Source: JdFR-22 sp964534325 (lineage in GTDB: Archaea > Halobacteriota > Archaeoglobi > Archaeoglobales > Archaeoglobaceae). From it: 64,000 nucleotides of DNA. Positions 53,035 to 60,952 of the stretch are shown here, piece by piece. Location of the stretch: NCBI GenBank assembly GCA_964534325.1, contig CAZHOR010000014.1:1-64000 (forward strand). The letters are read 5' to 3'. The first letter of the stretch is position 1. Every line of letters starts with the position of its first letter. Below the pieces are notes generated by a model. The model had not been told where the DNA came from. It was given only the letters and a program-made list of their open reading frames with translations, and ran no database searches. The position numbers were made by a program, and so were the translations under genes.

Positions 53035-53185
53035 GGACTTACGATTTTAGTAGTAATCCATTATATCTTTTCCTCTATGATTTTCTGAATGCTTATTGAT
53101 TAAAAACTGAAATTTAGCTATTAAATTCTACCAGTTTCAAAATAAGTAGTTGGCTTTCGATTTTTATCCTCATATGGACTTTTTC

Positions 53186-53198
53186 ATCATGTTTTAAA
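53186..53198 (+). promoter_or_regulatory. TATA box of the small ORF at 53234
   Basis: The AT-rich ttttaaatagata (about 53192-53204) lies 30-40 bp before ATG 53234, a distance that would give a short or no leader. It supports expression of the 46-codon ORF. Confidence 0.35.
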
Positions 53199-53233
53199 TA
53201 GATAAGTCTCATCATAGGTATATAGTGGTAATA

Positions 53234-53374
53234 ATGATAGGAGGAGTTTATCATCGAAAAGCTCACAGTGACGAAATCGCCGAGTACCACAAGATCATAA
53301 ACGAGATAATTATGGAGAAATACCCCGAGTCTTTCAATCGAAAGATCATAGAGTACTATTACGAACCCTGGTAA
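53234..53374 (+). CDS. 46-residue small protein, Tyr/His/Glu-rich
   Basis: An ATG at 53234 opens a 46-codon frame to TAA at 53372-53374. The peptide opens MIGGVYHRKAHSDE and closes KIIEYYYEPW, is rich in Tyr, Glu, Ile and Lys and looks like a single folded helix-loop-helix. A promoter-like TATA box lies about 35 bp upstream, no ribosome-binding site is seen, and T-runs follow the stop. No family was recognised. It is below the usual size cut-off for gene calling. Confidence 0.5.
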   Translation: MIGGVYHRKAHSDEIAEYHKIINEIIMEKYPESFNRKIIEYYYEPW

Positions 53375-53420
53375 ACCATTATTCTTTTTTTAACTTGCCA
53401 TTACTTTATTTTTCACCGGC

Positions 53421-53918
53421 TTACACCAGCTCTATTTTTCTGAATTGCTTATGGGAAGTGTCGAAGATGGCTGCTGTAGGGTATTCGTCCTCGGTGAAAG
53501 ACCTGTGGCAGGAACCGGGATTGAGGAGTAAAGTAGCGCCGTAATTGGTTTTTTCGAATTGGTGTGAATGCCCATAAAACACCACATCGTAATCCCCGCT
53601 CCTGGCCAGGGCGTGAGGAACTTTTGGGGACTCTCCGTGGAACAGGGCCATTTTCAGACCGTCAGCCTCGATGACCCCAAAATCACCTTTGATATCCCCA
53701 CCGATCCGGTTGAACATCTTGATGAGCCCTTCTTTGTATCCGTCATTGTTGCCGAAAACTCCCACTACCTTTAACCCCTCAAAAAGCTTGAGGGTGGGTG
53801 GAGAGACGTAATCACCCAGGTGGACCACCAGGTCGACGTCTTCTTCTTTGAATTTGGCTACAGCTTTCTCAGTGTTCTCTATATCGTCATGGGTATCCGA
53901 AACAACTCCCATCCTCAT
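53421..53918 (-). CDS. YfcE/MJ0936-type metallophosphoesterase
   Basis: A 165-residue enzyme from ATG 53918, the first Met in front of the conserved start MGVVSDTHDD; a TTG at 53933 would add five residues without support. It carries the di-metal phosphoesterase blocks DTHDD (metal ligands), LVVHLGDYVSPPT (GD), VFGNNDG (GN), FHGESPK and GHSH near residue 115. MJ0936-type proteins hydrolyse phosphodiesters in vitro; the cellular substrate is unknown. It is the last gene before the histone region. Confidence 0.87.
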   Translation of the reverse strand: MRMGVVSDTHDDIENTEKAVAKFKEEDVDLVVHLGDYVSPPTLKLFEGLKVVGVFGNNDGYKEGLIKMFNRIGGDIKGDFGVIEADGLKMALFHGESPKVPHALARSGDYDVVFYGHSHQFEKTNYGATLLLNPGSCHRSFTEDEYPTAAIFDTSHKQFRKIELV

Positions 53919-53933
53919 AGATGATCTTCCCAA

Positions 53934-54260
53934 AAACGTGGTAAAAATTTTGCCTTAGGGCCAAGAATCGCACAGAGCGGATAATACTTGATGCCGGTTT
54001 TAGCCTTTTATGCTTTTCAAGGAGCAGTTCATTGTTCTGGAATATTTAATGAGGGTACACCCGATTTTGTATCAATTAAAAAAAGTTCCCGGTCCATTCG
54101 ACCTCTCTTTTATGAGTAAGTCAATTAATACATTAAGGTTGTTGAGTTAGGGATTAGTATAGGGCTAAATAATTTGCTGAGTGTTATAGGGGTTTTAACT
54201 ATGGCTTCTGGTTCAATATATTATTTCGGTAGTTATTTGAAGCCAGTACATCAATTTTGA
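53934..54260. other. Gene-free region before the histone gene
   Basis: No gene above 20 codons can be supported in this ~320-bp stretch; the only ATG-led frame (near 54200) is 19 codons long. The region is AT-rich and includes an ATG-poor leader-like sequence that may belong to the histone promoter region. Confidence 0.5.
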
Positions 54261-54310
54261 GCGAAAACTATATACATATTAAATAACCATTTGAGATATA
54301 ATAGGAGGTG
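54261..54310 (+). promoter_or_regulatory. BRE, TATA box and ribosome-binding site of the histone gene
   Basis: The purine-rich gcgaaaac (54261-54268) directly before tatataca (54269-54276) is a BRE plus TATA pair. Transcription would start near 54295-54300, and the strong Shine-Dalgarno aggaggtg at 54303-54310 lies 7 bases before ATG 54318. It is a clear strong-promoter arrangement for an abundant chromatin protein. Confidence 0.6.
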
Positions 54311-54317
54311 ATTGTAA

Positions 54318-54521
54318 ATGGCCAATATACCTGTTGCACCTGTTGATAGGTTGATGAGAAAGGCTGGAGCAGATAGGGTTAGTGAAAGTGCTGGCAAGAA
54401 AATGGTTGAGGCACTTGAAGACTACGCCTCAGATGTTGCCAGAAAAGCTGCCGATATTGCAAGGCACTCCGGTAGAAAAACCGTTAAGGCAGAGGACATA
54501 AAACTGGCACTCAAACAGTAA
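54318..54521 (+). CDS. Archaeal histone
   Basis: A 67-residue core histone fold protein: NIPVAPVDRLMRKAGADRVS (helix 1 with the conserved PVxRLxRKAG), then a long central helix (GKKMVEALEDYASDVARKAADIA), then RHSGRKTVKAEDIKLALKQ. It packages DNA as dimers/filaments of the HMf type. It has the usual length with no N-terminal tail. A T-rich terminator (tttttatttattttttattt) follows within 30 bases. Confidence 0.96.
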   Translation: MANIPVAPVDRLMRKAGADRVSESAGKKMVEALEDYASDVARKAADIARHSGRKTVKAEDIKLALKQ

Positions 54522-54733
54522 TTTCTTCTGTCATTTTTATTTATTTTTTATTTAGGGATTGTCATCAACTTTACTGCAGTTCCAGTATCTATCTTAAGTT
54601 CACTTTTTCAAGGAATAGGTAAAAAAATGCAGTTCATATTTCTTGCATTATTGGAGTGACTATTGGAGGAAATTTTGAGGGAATAGCTAATTTTTTAAAT
54701 TATAGGGGAGTATGTAATTAAGGGAGGCCATAG

Positions 54734-55732
54734 ATGAATACCAAGATTTTACTCGGTGTGATCATTGTATTCTATTTCAGTTTAATAACGGTTTCAGCTT
54801 CCAACGTCTTTGTACCGGAAAATTACACGACCATTCAACAGGCGGTTGATAATGCGGAGCCTGGAGACACAGTTATTGTTGCAGCTGGTACTTATGAAGA
54901 GAACGTTGAAGTGGACAAGAGTTTGGCTATTGAGTCCATCAACGGGTCTTTAAATTGTGTTGTTAGAGCAAAGAGCACCGATTCTCATGTGTTCAAGGTC
55001 ACTGCGGACTATGTGAGCATAAATGGTTTCAGTGTGACAGGTACCACCCGATTTGAAAAGGGAGGGATATATGTGGAGGCAAATAACTGCAACATTACCG
55101 ATAATAACGTTTATGACAATGCGGTAGGGATATTCCTGTCCAACGCAAGCGCCAACAAAGTGAAGAACAATACGGTATCAAGGAACGAGTTCTCCACACT
55201 CATAAGATACTCCAACAGCAATATTTTTTCCAATAACACGTTCTCAGCCAGTCAATATGGGGTCACTATGCGCTACTCACAGGACAACATTCTATTCCAC
55301 AATCAAGTGTTCGACAACAATTATGGAGTGTATATCGCCTACTCCAAAATGAATACCTTATACCTCAACAATTTCGTAGATAACAACAAGCTCATCTCCT
55401 CCAGGTCCACCACTTCGTGGAACACCACTGAACCTGTGCCCTACAACTACACGGGAAAGGGTTTTGAAGGATATGTGGGCAACTACTGGGATGATTACGA
55501 AGGAACCGATGAGGATGGGGACGGAATTGGAGATATACCTTACGAAACAACAGGAAGCAATGATGTCCTGGTGGAGCCTTTTGAGAATTACAGTGTAAAG
55601 CGCGACCTACCGACCAGAATACCCACTCCCATACCAACTACCAGGGGGATACAGTTATCCGGCTTCGAAACGATAACTGCTTTCTGCGGCTTACTGCTCG
55701 CAGCATACGTCATTTACCAGCGGAAAGAATAA
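54734..55732 (+). CDS. Secreted NosD-like beta-helix protein with GF-CTERM-like anchor
   Basis: A 332-residue surface protein. Signal peptide: LLGVIIVFYFSLITVSA at residues 6-22. The central part is a right-handed parallel beta-helix of repeats such as NNCNITDNNVYDN, SNSNIFSNNTF and YSKMNTLYLNNFV, as in NosD/CASH-domain proteins, which often bind or modify polysaccharide. A Pro/Thr linker (LPTRIPTPIPTT) precedes a C-terminal GFETITAFCGLLLAAYVIYQRKE segment: hydrophobic helix plus basic end, like the PGF-CTERM sorting signals processed by archaeosortase, with SGF replacing PGF. A gggagg site precedes ATG 54734. Confidence 0.8.
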   Translation: MNTKILLGVIIVFYFSLITVSASNVFVPENYTTIQQAVDNAEPGDTVIVAAGTYEENVEVDKSLAIESINGSLNCVVRAKSTDSHVFKVTADYVSINGFSVTGTTRFEKGGIYVEANNCNITDNNVYDNAVGIFLSNASANKVKNNTVSRNEFSTLIRYSNSNIFSNNTFSASQYGVTMRYSQDNILFHNQVFDNNYGVYIAYSKMNTLYLNNFVDNNKLISSRSTTSWNTTEPVPYNYTGKGFEGYVGNYWDDYEGTDEDGDGIGDIPYETTGSNDVLVEPFENYSVKRDLPTRIPTPIPTTRGIQLSGFETITAFCGLLLAAYVIYQRKE

Positions 55733-55764
55733 AGATTTGTTTGAGCATTGCTATGTAAGCTGTG

Positions 55765-56526
55765 TTAGCTGAAGCACCATCCTCCGTTGACGTTAATTGT
55801 CTGTCCGGTTATGTAGGCGTTCTTCACCAGCATTACGGCTACCTCAGCGACCTCTTCTACCTCACCGAAGCGGCCCAGTGGTATGGGTGCTGGGGTGGCC
55901 TTGAGGTCTTTGGTCACCATATCCGTCTCGATCAGGGCGGGTGAGATGGAGTTCACTGTAATACCTTCTTTGACCAGCAGAGATGCGTAAGAGTGGGTTA
56001 AGCCAATTATCCCCGCCTTGGAGGCGACATAGATGGGGCTGGTGATGCCCCCTGTCTGTGCTGCCACTGAAGTGAGATTGATTATCCTGCCCCATTTCTC
56101 TTTCCGCATACCGGGGAGACAGGCTTGGGTGACCAGGAATGCCGACTTGAGGTTGATGTCCATGATCCTGTCCCAGTCCTCTTCCTTCAGGTTCTCCAGC
56201 TCATCTCGATGCACAACGCCTGCATTATTGACCAGGATCTGAATGGTTCCCAGCTCCTGCTCCACAGTTTTTACCATGCGGGAAACCTCTTCTGCTGAGG
56301 AGACATCAGCCTGGACTTTTATGCACCTGGAGCCCAACTCCCTTATTCGAGAGCATGTATCATCTGCACCACTCTCATGAGAGTGAAAGTGGACACCCAC
56401 GTCAACCCCCAGCCTTGCAAGAGCTATGGCTACGCCCTTGCCGATTCCTCTACTCGCCCCCGTAACCACAGCCACTTTTCCGCTCAAAGAGTCTTCTGAA
56501 CTCTTTCTTTCATACGAGTTCTCCAT
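55765..56526 (-). CDS. Short-chain dehydrogenase/reductase (FabG-like)
   Basis: A 253-residue SDR. The NAD(P) site GASRGIGKG near residue 23, NNAGVV near 99, the catalytic LTSVA serine and YVASK (Tyr-x3-Lys) near 170 are all present, and the C-terminus ends in the usual NVNGGWCFS. It reduces or oxidises a carbonyl on a small molecule; FabG-like members can act on 3-oxoacyl groups, but archaea lack a standard fatty-acid synthase, so the substrate is open. Flanked by the surface genes, but its own start is on the opposite strand. Confidence 0.9.
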   Translation of the reverse strand: MENSYERKSSEDSLSGKVAVVTGASRGIGKGVAIALARLGVDVGVHFHSHESGADDTCSRIRELGSRCIKVQADVSSAEEVSRMVKTVEQELGTIQILVNNAGVVHRDELENLKEEDWDRIMDINLKSAFLVTQACLPGMRKEKWGRIINLTSVAAQTGGITSPIYVASKAGIIGLTHSYASLLVKEGITVNSISPALIETDMVTKDLKATPAPIPLGRFGEVEEVAEVAVMLVKNAYITGQTINVNGGWCFS

Positions 56527-56655
56527 ATCGACCAGTTCAATGGAGTAAATATCAAACTTTTGTCTCTTTACCCTAATAGAACCTCAGGCATGTTGAGGGG
56601 TGGGGAGTGGATAGATGTTTAGGAGTGCAATCCCAAGGCAAACCAAAAACAAAGA

Positions 56656-56667
56656 AATACTTTTTTA
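56656..56667 (+). promoter_or_regulatory. TATA box selecting the ATG at 56691
   Basis: The T-rich acttttttatgg (about 56659-56670) is 21-32 bp before ATG 56691. This supports the start there and not at the further upstream ATGs, which lie before or in the promoter, and it implies a leaderless transcript. Confidence 0.45.
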
Positions 56668-56690
56668 TGGTTACCCTCTTTTTTCACCAT

Positions 56691-57371
56691 ATGGATTTCA
56701 GGGCCTTGATCGTTACAGAGGGTGAGCCTTACCATTATAAAGAGCTTGAAGAATCGCTTATGAGCGTCGATTTTGAGGTGGAATTCCTTTCAGAGCTGGA
56801 ATCCAGCCTTTCATGGGTAAGCAACTCTCAATTCAAGTATGATGTCTTTTTCATCCTCAAAGAGCCCACTGAAACCGAGTTACCTGCCGTATCCTCTCTC
56901 TCCAGGATGAAAACCCTTTTTGTCATGCCCGACTCTTATGCTCTGTCCCAGAAGTCAAAGAGATCCGAGCACTGGCTCAATCCCAAGGGCATCTTCATTA
57001 ATGAGGAGCTAAAGGTTGTAGATGAAGAGAGCAACATCGGTTCTCCTGAAAAAGTGGTCATATCCGGTTCCTCCATGAGATACAACCAGAAATTCTTTGA
57101 CGAAGTAAAGAAAGTAGTGGCTTTAAATCCCTACCATCTCAGCGACAGCAACTGGGATACAGTGATCCACGGCAACAGGACCACCAAAGCCCTCATGGAA
57201 GACCTGGTGTTCAGGGTAGGTAAGGATGTAACCCTTGCGGCGAGGAAGGAGAACATGATGGTCTTTTCCTGCGACATCTTCTCCAACGAGGCCATAAAAT
57301 CCGGTGATAACGCCAAATTCATCGGCAATGCGGTGGAGATAATGCTCAAAGGAGCAGATATAGTTGACTGA
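56691..57371 (+). CDS. Uncharacterised cytosolic protein with a GATase-like C-terminal pattern
   Basis: A 226-residue protein from ATG 56691, chosen by the TATA position; the frame is open further upstream but the residues before this Met are low-complexity. It is alpha/beta (DFRALIVTEGEPYHYKELEESLMSVDFEVEFL, FFILKEPTETELPAV). The end MVFSCDIFSNEAIKSGDNAKFIGNAVEIML resembles the DUF4350-like/GldG-type D-x-x-F-x-N...NAxxxL tail seen in amidotransferase-like sensor domains. The function is unknown. It is isolated between the SDR and protease genes. Confidence 0.55.
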   Translation: MDFRALIVTEGEPYHYKELEESLMSVDFEVEFLSELESSLSWVSNSQFKYDVFFILKEPTETELPAVSSLSRMKTLFVMPDSYALSQKSKRSEHWLNPKGIFINEELKVVDEESNIGSPEKVVISGSSMRYNQKFFDEVKKVVALNPYHLSDSNWDTVIHGNRTTKALMEDLVFRVGKDVTLAARKENMMVFSCDIFSNEAIKSGDNAKFIGNAVEIMLKGADIVD

Positions 57372-57576
57372 ATAAACTGAACAACCACTTTAGACTTCTC
57401 TTCTTTTCATACTCTTCCATTAAGAACTCGGAAACCATACAAAGCGACAAGGTTTTAAACTAAAAAGGAATATTTTGTTAAGCCTTATCGGTGGTGTGGA
57501 GTTAATGGTATTCGTGGGGAAGTAAGGAGAATATTTTCATAACTCAATAAGTCCTGATCTGGCTGGGAGGGAGGAA

Positions 57577-60090
57577 ATGAAGATTCTATTCAAAGGAGGT
57601 ATAGCAGTTCTACTGGTACTGGTGTTCGCTGTCATGTTCTCTTCAGGGGTTACACTTTGCTCTTTTAAAGGACCGGACACTTCAAAGGATGGTTTGAGGT
57701 TAACCGAATTTTACACCAGCGGAGAATTTCAATTATCTCAGTTATTCGCAGGAGATAAAGTATCTTCTCAATTCAGGCTCACATACGTGGGCGATTACAT
57801 CTCATTTGACGATAAGTACGGGGTATTTGTCGCCGCCATAGATCCCGATGGGAAGACAAGATACTATGGGAACTCGTATCAGGGCAAAACCCTGAAGCAA
57901 GGGCAGGACGTAATCATAAAGACAGAGATCACCCTGGATAAACCGGGAACCTGGACAATCTGGCCCTCATACTGCATCGGAGACAAAGAAACCAGATGCG
58001 CTGAAAAATGGCATCCCTGCTACCTGAACGTAGGGAGCAAGTGCCCAGAAGGATGCAAATGTTTGACCCAGGAAGAAGCCAAGAAATACGGATACGAATA
58101 CTGCAATAACCACAAAACCGTTTGCGGCTACGACCACTACCAGAACCCCAAATACTGTCACCAAACAGTTGAAACCACAAAAACAACCCCGACTGCAACC
58201 CCGACTGCTACTGCAACTCCAACTGCGACTGCTATCGCTACGCCTACTGGTGAACCTTCTCCAACTTCTACACCTGCATCGAGCCCTACATCTACTCCTA
58301 CACCCACTCCAACACCAACTCCCTCTTATCAAGCTTCTTTAGAGCCGGATGTGGACGTTACACCTTCTAATCCTCAAAAAGGAGAGAACTTCAGGGTTAG
58401 GGTCACCTCTCAGAACGCTGAAACGATTCTTGTTTTGGTGAACGGAATGCAGGTCAAGAAATGCTTGAGTTCTCCGTGTGATTATGAAGGAACTGCCACT
58501 AAAGACGACCCCAGCATAGCCAGTATGATTTATGCGGAGGGAGCTATATATTCTTTTGGAACCCTTCCCTGGAGGACTTACGATGCGTGCAGCGATTCTG
58601 ACGACGGAATAATTCCGTATGAGCCGGGAAGAGCAGTTAATGAATCGGCGACAAGGGAGGATGGTACCATCGTTCTTCCGCCCATGTATTATGATACCTG
58701 CGTAAACTCCACGCACATCAGAGAATATTATTGTGAGGGCGATGCGGTCAAAAGCGTTATCAGAAGTTGTGGCAGGTGCGTTGAATCGCCTGAGATGGTA
58801 GTAGAAGGCGGCACAATGACTGTATCCGGCGACTACTGCGTTTGTCAGGACTCGGATGATGGAAGGAATTTCTTTGAGAGGGGATACACTGGAACTGAGG
58901 AAGGGGTTCAATCGGATTATTGCCTTGATTCTGATTCTTTGAGGGAGTATTACTGTGGTAGGGATGGAGAGCCCGCGATTCTGGACTATGATTGCGAATT
59001 CAACAGGATCTATTCTGGTGGTTCCTATTCGCATTCTCTGGAGTGTGAAGAGGGTGCCTGCATTTGTGAGGATACCGATGGCGGGATCAACTATTATGAG
59101 AAAGGTGTAGCTCCAAGTGCAACTAATGCCTGGTACGAGGATGAGTGCATAACTGAGGGAGTAAATGGGGAGTTGAAGGAGTATTACGTCGAGATCGAAC
59201 CAATCCTTTACGACCCGGATTACACCGCACACAACAGGGTCTTCAGGTGCAACATTCTGGATGTGACCTACACCTGTGAGGGCGACTGTATAGATGGCAG
59301 GTGCGTGCCCAACTGTTACGACGGAATAGAAAACGGAGATGAGGAGGGGATAGACTGTGGAGGACCGTGCATACCCTGTATGTATGACGTGTATCCCTGC
59401 ACCGCCAAGGAGGTTCCGGACCAGTGGGACTGGCGCAACTATGGAATATTTACGGATATCAGGGATCAGGCCGCATGTGGTTCCTGCTGGGCTTTTTCAG
59501 CCCTGGGAGCTATGGAAGCCAGATATAATCTTGAGCAATTGATCGATAGCACTCTCCCCGATTTGAGCATTAACATATCAGAGCAGTATGCGGTCTCAGA
59601 TTGCATTGCTGGGTGCTGTAAGGGCGGTTTCACTCACCACGTTCTCCGGTATGCTAGGGACAATGGAGTGGTAGAGGAGAGCTGTATGCCATATCAGTCC
59701 CAGAACTGTATAGACACAGCCACCGACGCCTGTAAAGCAGGCTGTAATTGCGGTGGAGGAGATTGCTCCGACCCATGCACGTGCAGTGCCAGATGCGGTG
59801 ACTGGAGCTCCAGATTGTGGACCCTGGGCAGCTACCATAAGGTCTCAAGTAACGTTGAAGATATCAAAAAGGCACTATACTGTTACGGCCCCCTCTCCGT
59901 ATGCACGGAGAACTGGAACCACTGCGTAGTTCTGCTGGGATTCGATGACGCCACAGGTAACTGGACCATCAGGAACAGCTGGGGTTCGGGCTGGGGTAAC
60001 AATGGATACGGAGAGATACCTTACTCCGGCCACTCTTACAGCGACCTGAAGAATGACGTATATTATGTGCTGGGGGTGAACCCACCATGA
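57577..60090 (+). CDS. Secreted papain-family cysteine protease with Cys-rich repeats
   Basis: An 837-residue secreted protein; ATG after ggagggagg. Signal peptide at residues ~6-28. Residues 30-200 form an N-terminal beta domain with Cys-rich KCPEGCKCLTQEEAKKYGYEYC, then a Thr/Pro linker (about 205-250). Three Cys-rich modules with a repeating CxDSDDG...G pattern follow (about residues 335-580), then NCYDGIENGDEEGIDCGGPC. The C1A peptidase is at about 610-837: catalytic Cys637 in CGSCWAF, His782 (NHCVVLLG) and Asn800 (RNSWGSGWG). Extracellular proteolysis is expected. No propeptide of papain type was recognised. It overlaps the next gene by 4 bp. Confidence 0.88.
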   Translation: MKILFKGGIAVLLVLVFAVMFSSGVTLCSFKGPDTSKDGLRLTEFYTSGEFQLSQLFAGDKVSSQFRLTYVGDYISFDDKYGVFVAAIDPDGKTRYYGNSYQGKTLKQGQDVIIKTEITLDKPGTWTIWPSYCIGDKETRCAEKWHPCYLNVGSKCPEGCKCLTQEEAKKYGYEYCNNHKTVCGYDHYQNPKYCHQTVETTKTTPTATPTATATPTATAIATPTGEPSPTSTPASSPTSTPTPTPTPTPSYQASLEPDVDVTPSNPQKGENFRVRVTSQNAETILVLVNGMQVKKCLSSPCDYEGTATKDDPSIASMIYAEGAIYSFGTLPWRTYDACSDSDDGIIPYEPGRAVNESATREDGTIVLPPMYYDTCVNSTHIREYYCEGDAVKSVIRSCGRCVESPEMVVEGGTMTVSGDYCVCQDSDDGRNFFERGYTGTEEGVQSDYCLDSDSLREYYCGRDGEPAILDYDCEFNRIYSGGSYSHSLECEEGACICEDTDGGINYYEKGVAPSATNAWYEDECITEGVNGELKEYYVEIEPILYDPDYTAHNRVFRCNILDVTYTCEGDCIDGRCVPNCYDGIENGDEEGIDCGGPCIPCMYDVYPCTAKEVPDQWDWRNYGIFTDIRDQAACGSCWAFSALGAMEARYNLEQLIDSTLPDLSINISEQYAVSDCIAGCCKGGFTHHVLRYARDNGVVEESCMPYQSQNCIDTATDACKAGCNCGGGDCSDPCTCSARCGDWSSRLWTLGSYHKVSSNVEDIKKALYCYGPLSVCTENWNHCVVLLGFDDATGNWTIRNSWGSGWGNNGYGEIPYSGHSYSDLKNDVYYVLGVNPP

Positions 60091-60788
60091 AAATGAAAAT
60101 ATTTTTGCTCATAATATCCTTATTGATGGCCTTTGGTTCTGCTGAAGCCATGCTGAACCCTGCAACAGCTTATTGTCAGGCAATGGGCTACGAGTACAAG
60201 GATGGCATATGCGTTCTTCCTGATGGCCAGCAAGCAGATGCATGGGATTTCTTGGAAGGAAAGACAGGTAAGGAATATAGCTACTGCGAAAAACAGGGTT
60301 ACCAGCTGAAAGTAGTGAAGAACGCAGATAAGTGTATCAGATTCCTGACAAGTGAATGTGCAGTGTGCGTTCTGGAGAACGGCACTCAAGTAGAAGTAAC
60401 CCAGCTGATGGGTTTAACCCTCAAGGAGACCACATGTGGAGACGGGAACTGCGGTTTTCCAGAGGACCATGAGAAATGTCCTGAGGACTGCCCATCCGGC
60501 AGTTACGATGGATACTGCGACAAAATTCAAGATGGGATTTGTGACCTTGATTGTGCTTCAGAAGAAGAGGATGCGGACTGCAAAGGAATGATAACAGAAA
60601 ACACTGAACAGATAGGACAGATAGGGGAGCCCGGGCAGTCGGTAGAACAGCAGGTGGTGGATAAACAGATGTTAGAGGGTCAGGGACAGGATGATCTGAA
60701 CACTGATGAGACGGAAGCCACACCGGGATTCGGGTTGTTGATGGCAGTAGGGGCAGCGTTATTTGTGTACCTGAAAAGGAGAAACTAA
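60087..60788 (+). CDS. Secreted DUF333-type protein with PGF-CTERM anchor
   Basis: A 233-residue surface protein, coupled by an ATGA overlap to the protease gene. Signal peptide MKIFLLIISLLMAFGSAEA. Two DUF333-like domains follow, NPATAYCQAMGYEYKDGICVLPDG and SYCEKQGYQLKV...CAVCVLENG, then Cys-rich CGDGNCGFPEDHEKCPEDC and DGICDLDC motifs, a Gln/Glu-rich stretch, and the C-terminus PGFGLLMAVGAALFVYLKRRN, a canonical PGF-CTERM sorting signal: PGF, a hydrophobic helix and basic tail, which an archaeosortase would cleave. DUF333 members are cell-surface Cys-stabilised modules, sometimes called putative hemolysins. It may be an inhibitor, anchor or partner of the co-encoded protease. Confidence 0.8.
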   Translation: MKMKIFLLIISLLMAFGSAEAMLNPATAYCQAMGYEYKDGICVLPDGQQADAWDFLEGKTGKEYSYCEKQGYQLKVVKNADKCIRFLTSECAVCVLENGTQVEVTQLMGLTLKETTCGDGNCGFPEDHEKCPEDCPSGSYDGYCDKIQDGICDLDCASEEEDADCKGMITENTEQIGQIGEPGQSVEQQVVDKQMLEGQGQDDLNTDETEATPGFGLLMAVGAALFVYLKRRN

Positions 60789-60952
60789 CGAAGTTTATTA
60801 CACAATCACACGTTTTGAGTGAGTGGGTGGAACAGGATTTCGCCACTCTATGTTAAGTTGGATTGTGGGCTTAAGAGCATGCTGAATGGTGTGTTTTAAA
60901 TTTTTGAGCAAAAATCTGTTTTAAAGTACTACTGAGGGGTTAGGTTGGGTTG

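Noticed and set aside
54200..54259. 19-codon ATG frame before the histone gene
   Set aside because: Too short, no ribosome-binding site and no conserved feature; insufficient support.
58339..59232. 297-codon antisense frame inside the cysteine protease gene
   Set aside because: Its translation is low-complexity and lacks any recognisable domain, while the sense strand carries the clear Cys-rich modules; it is a shadow frame.
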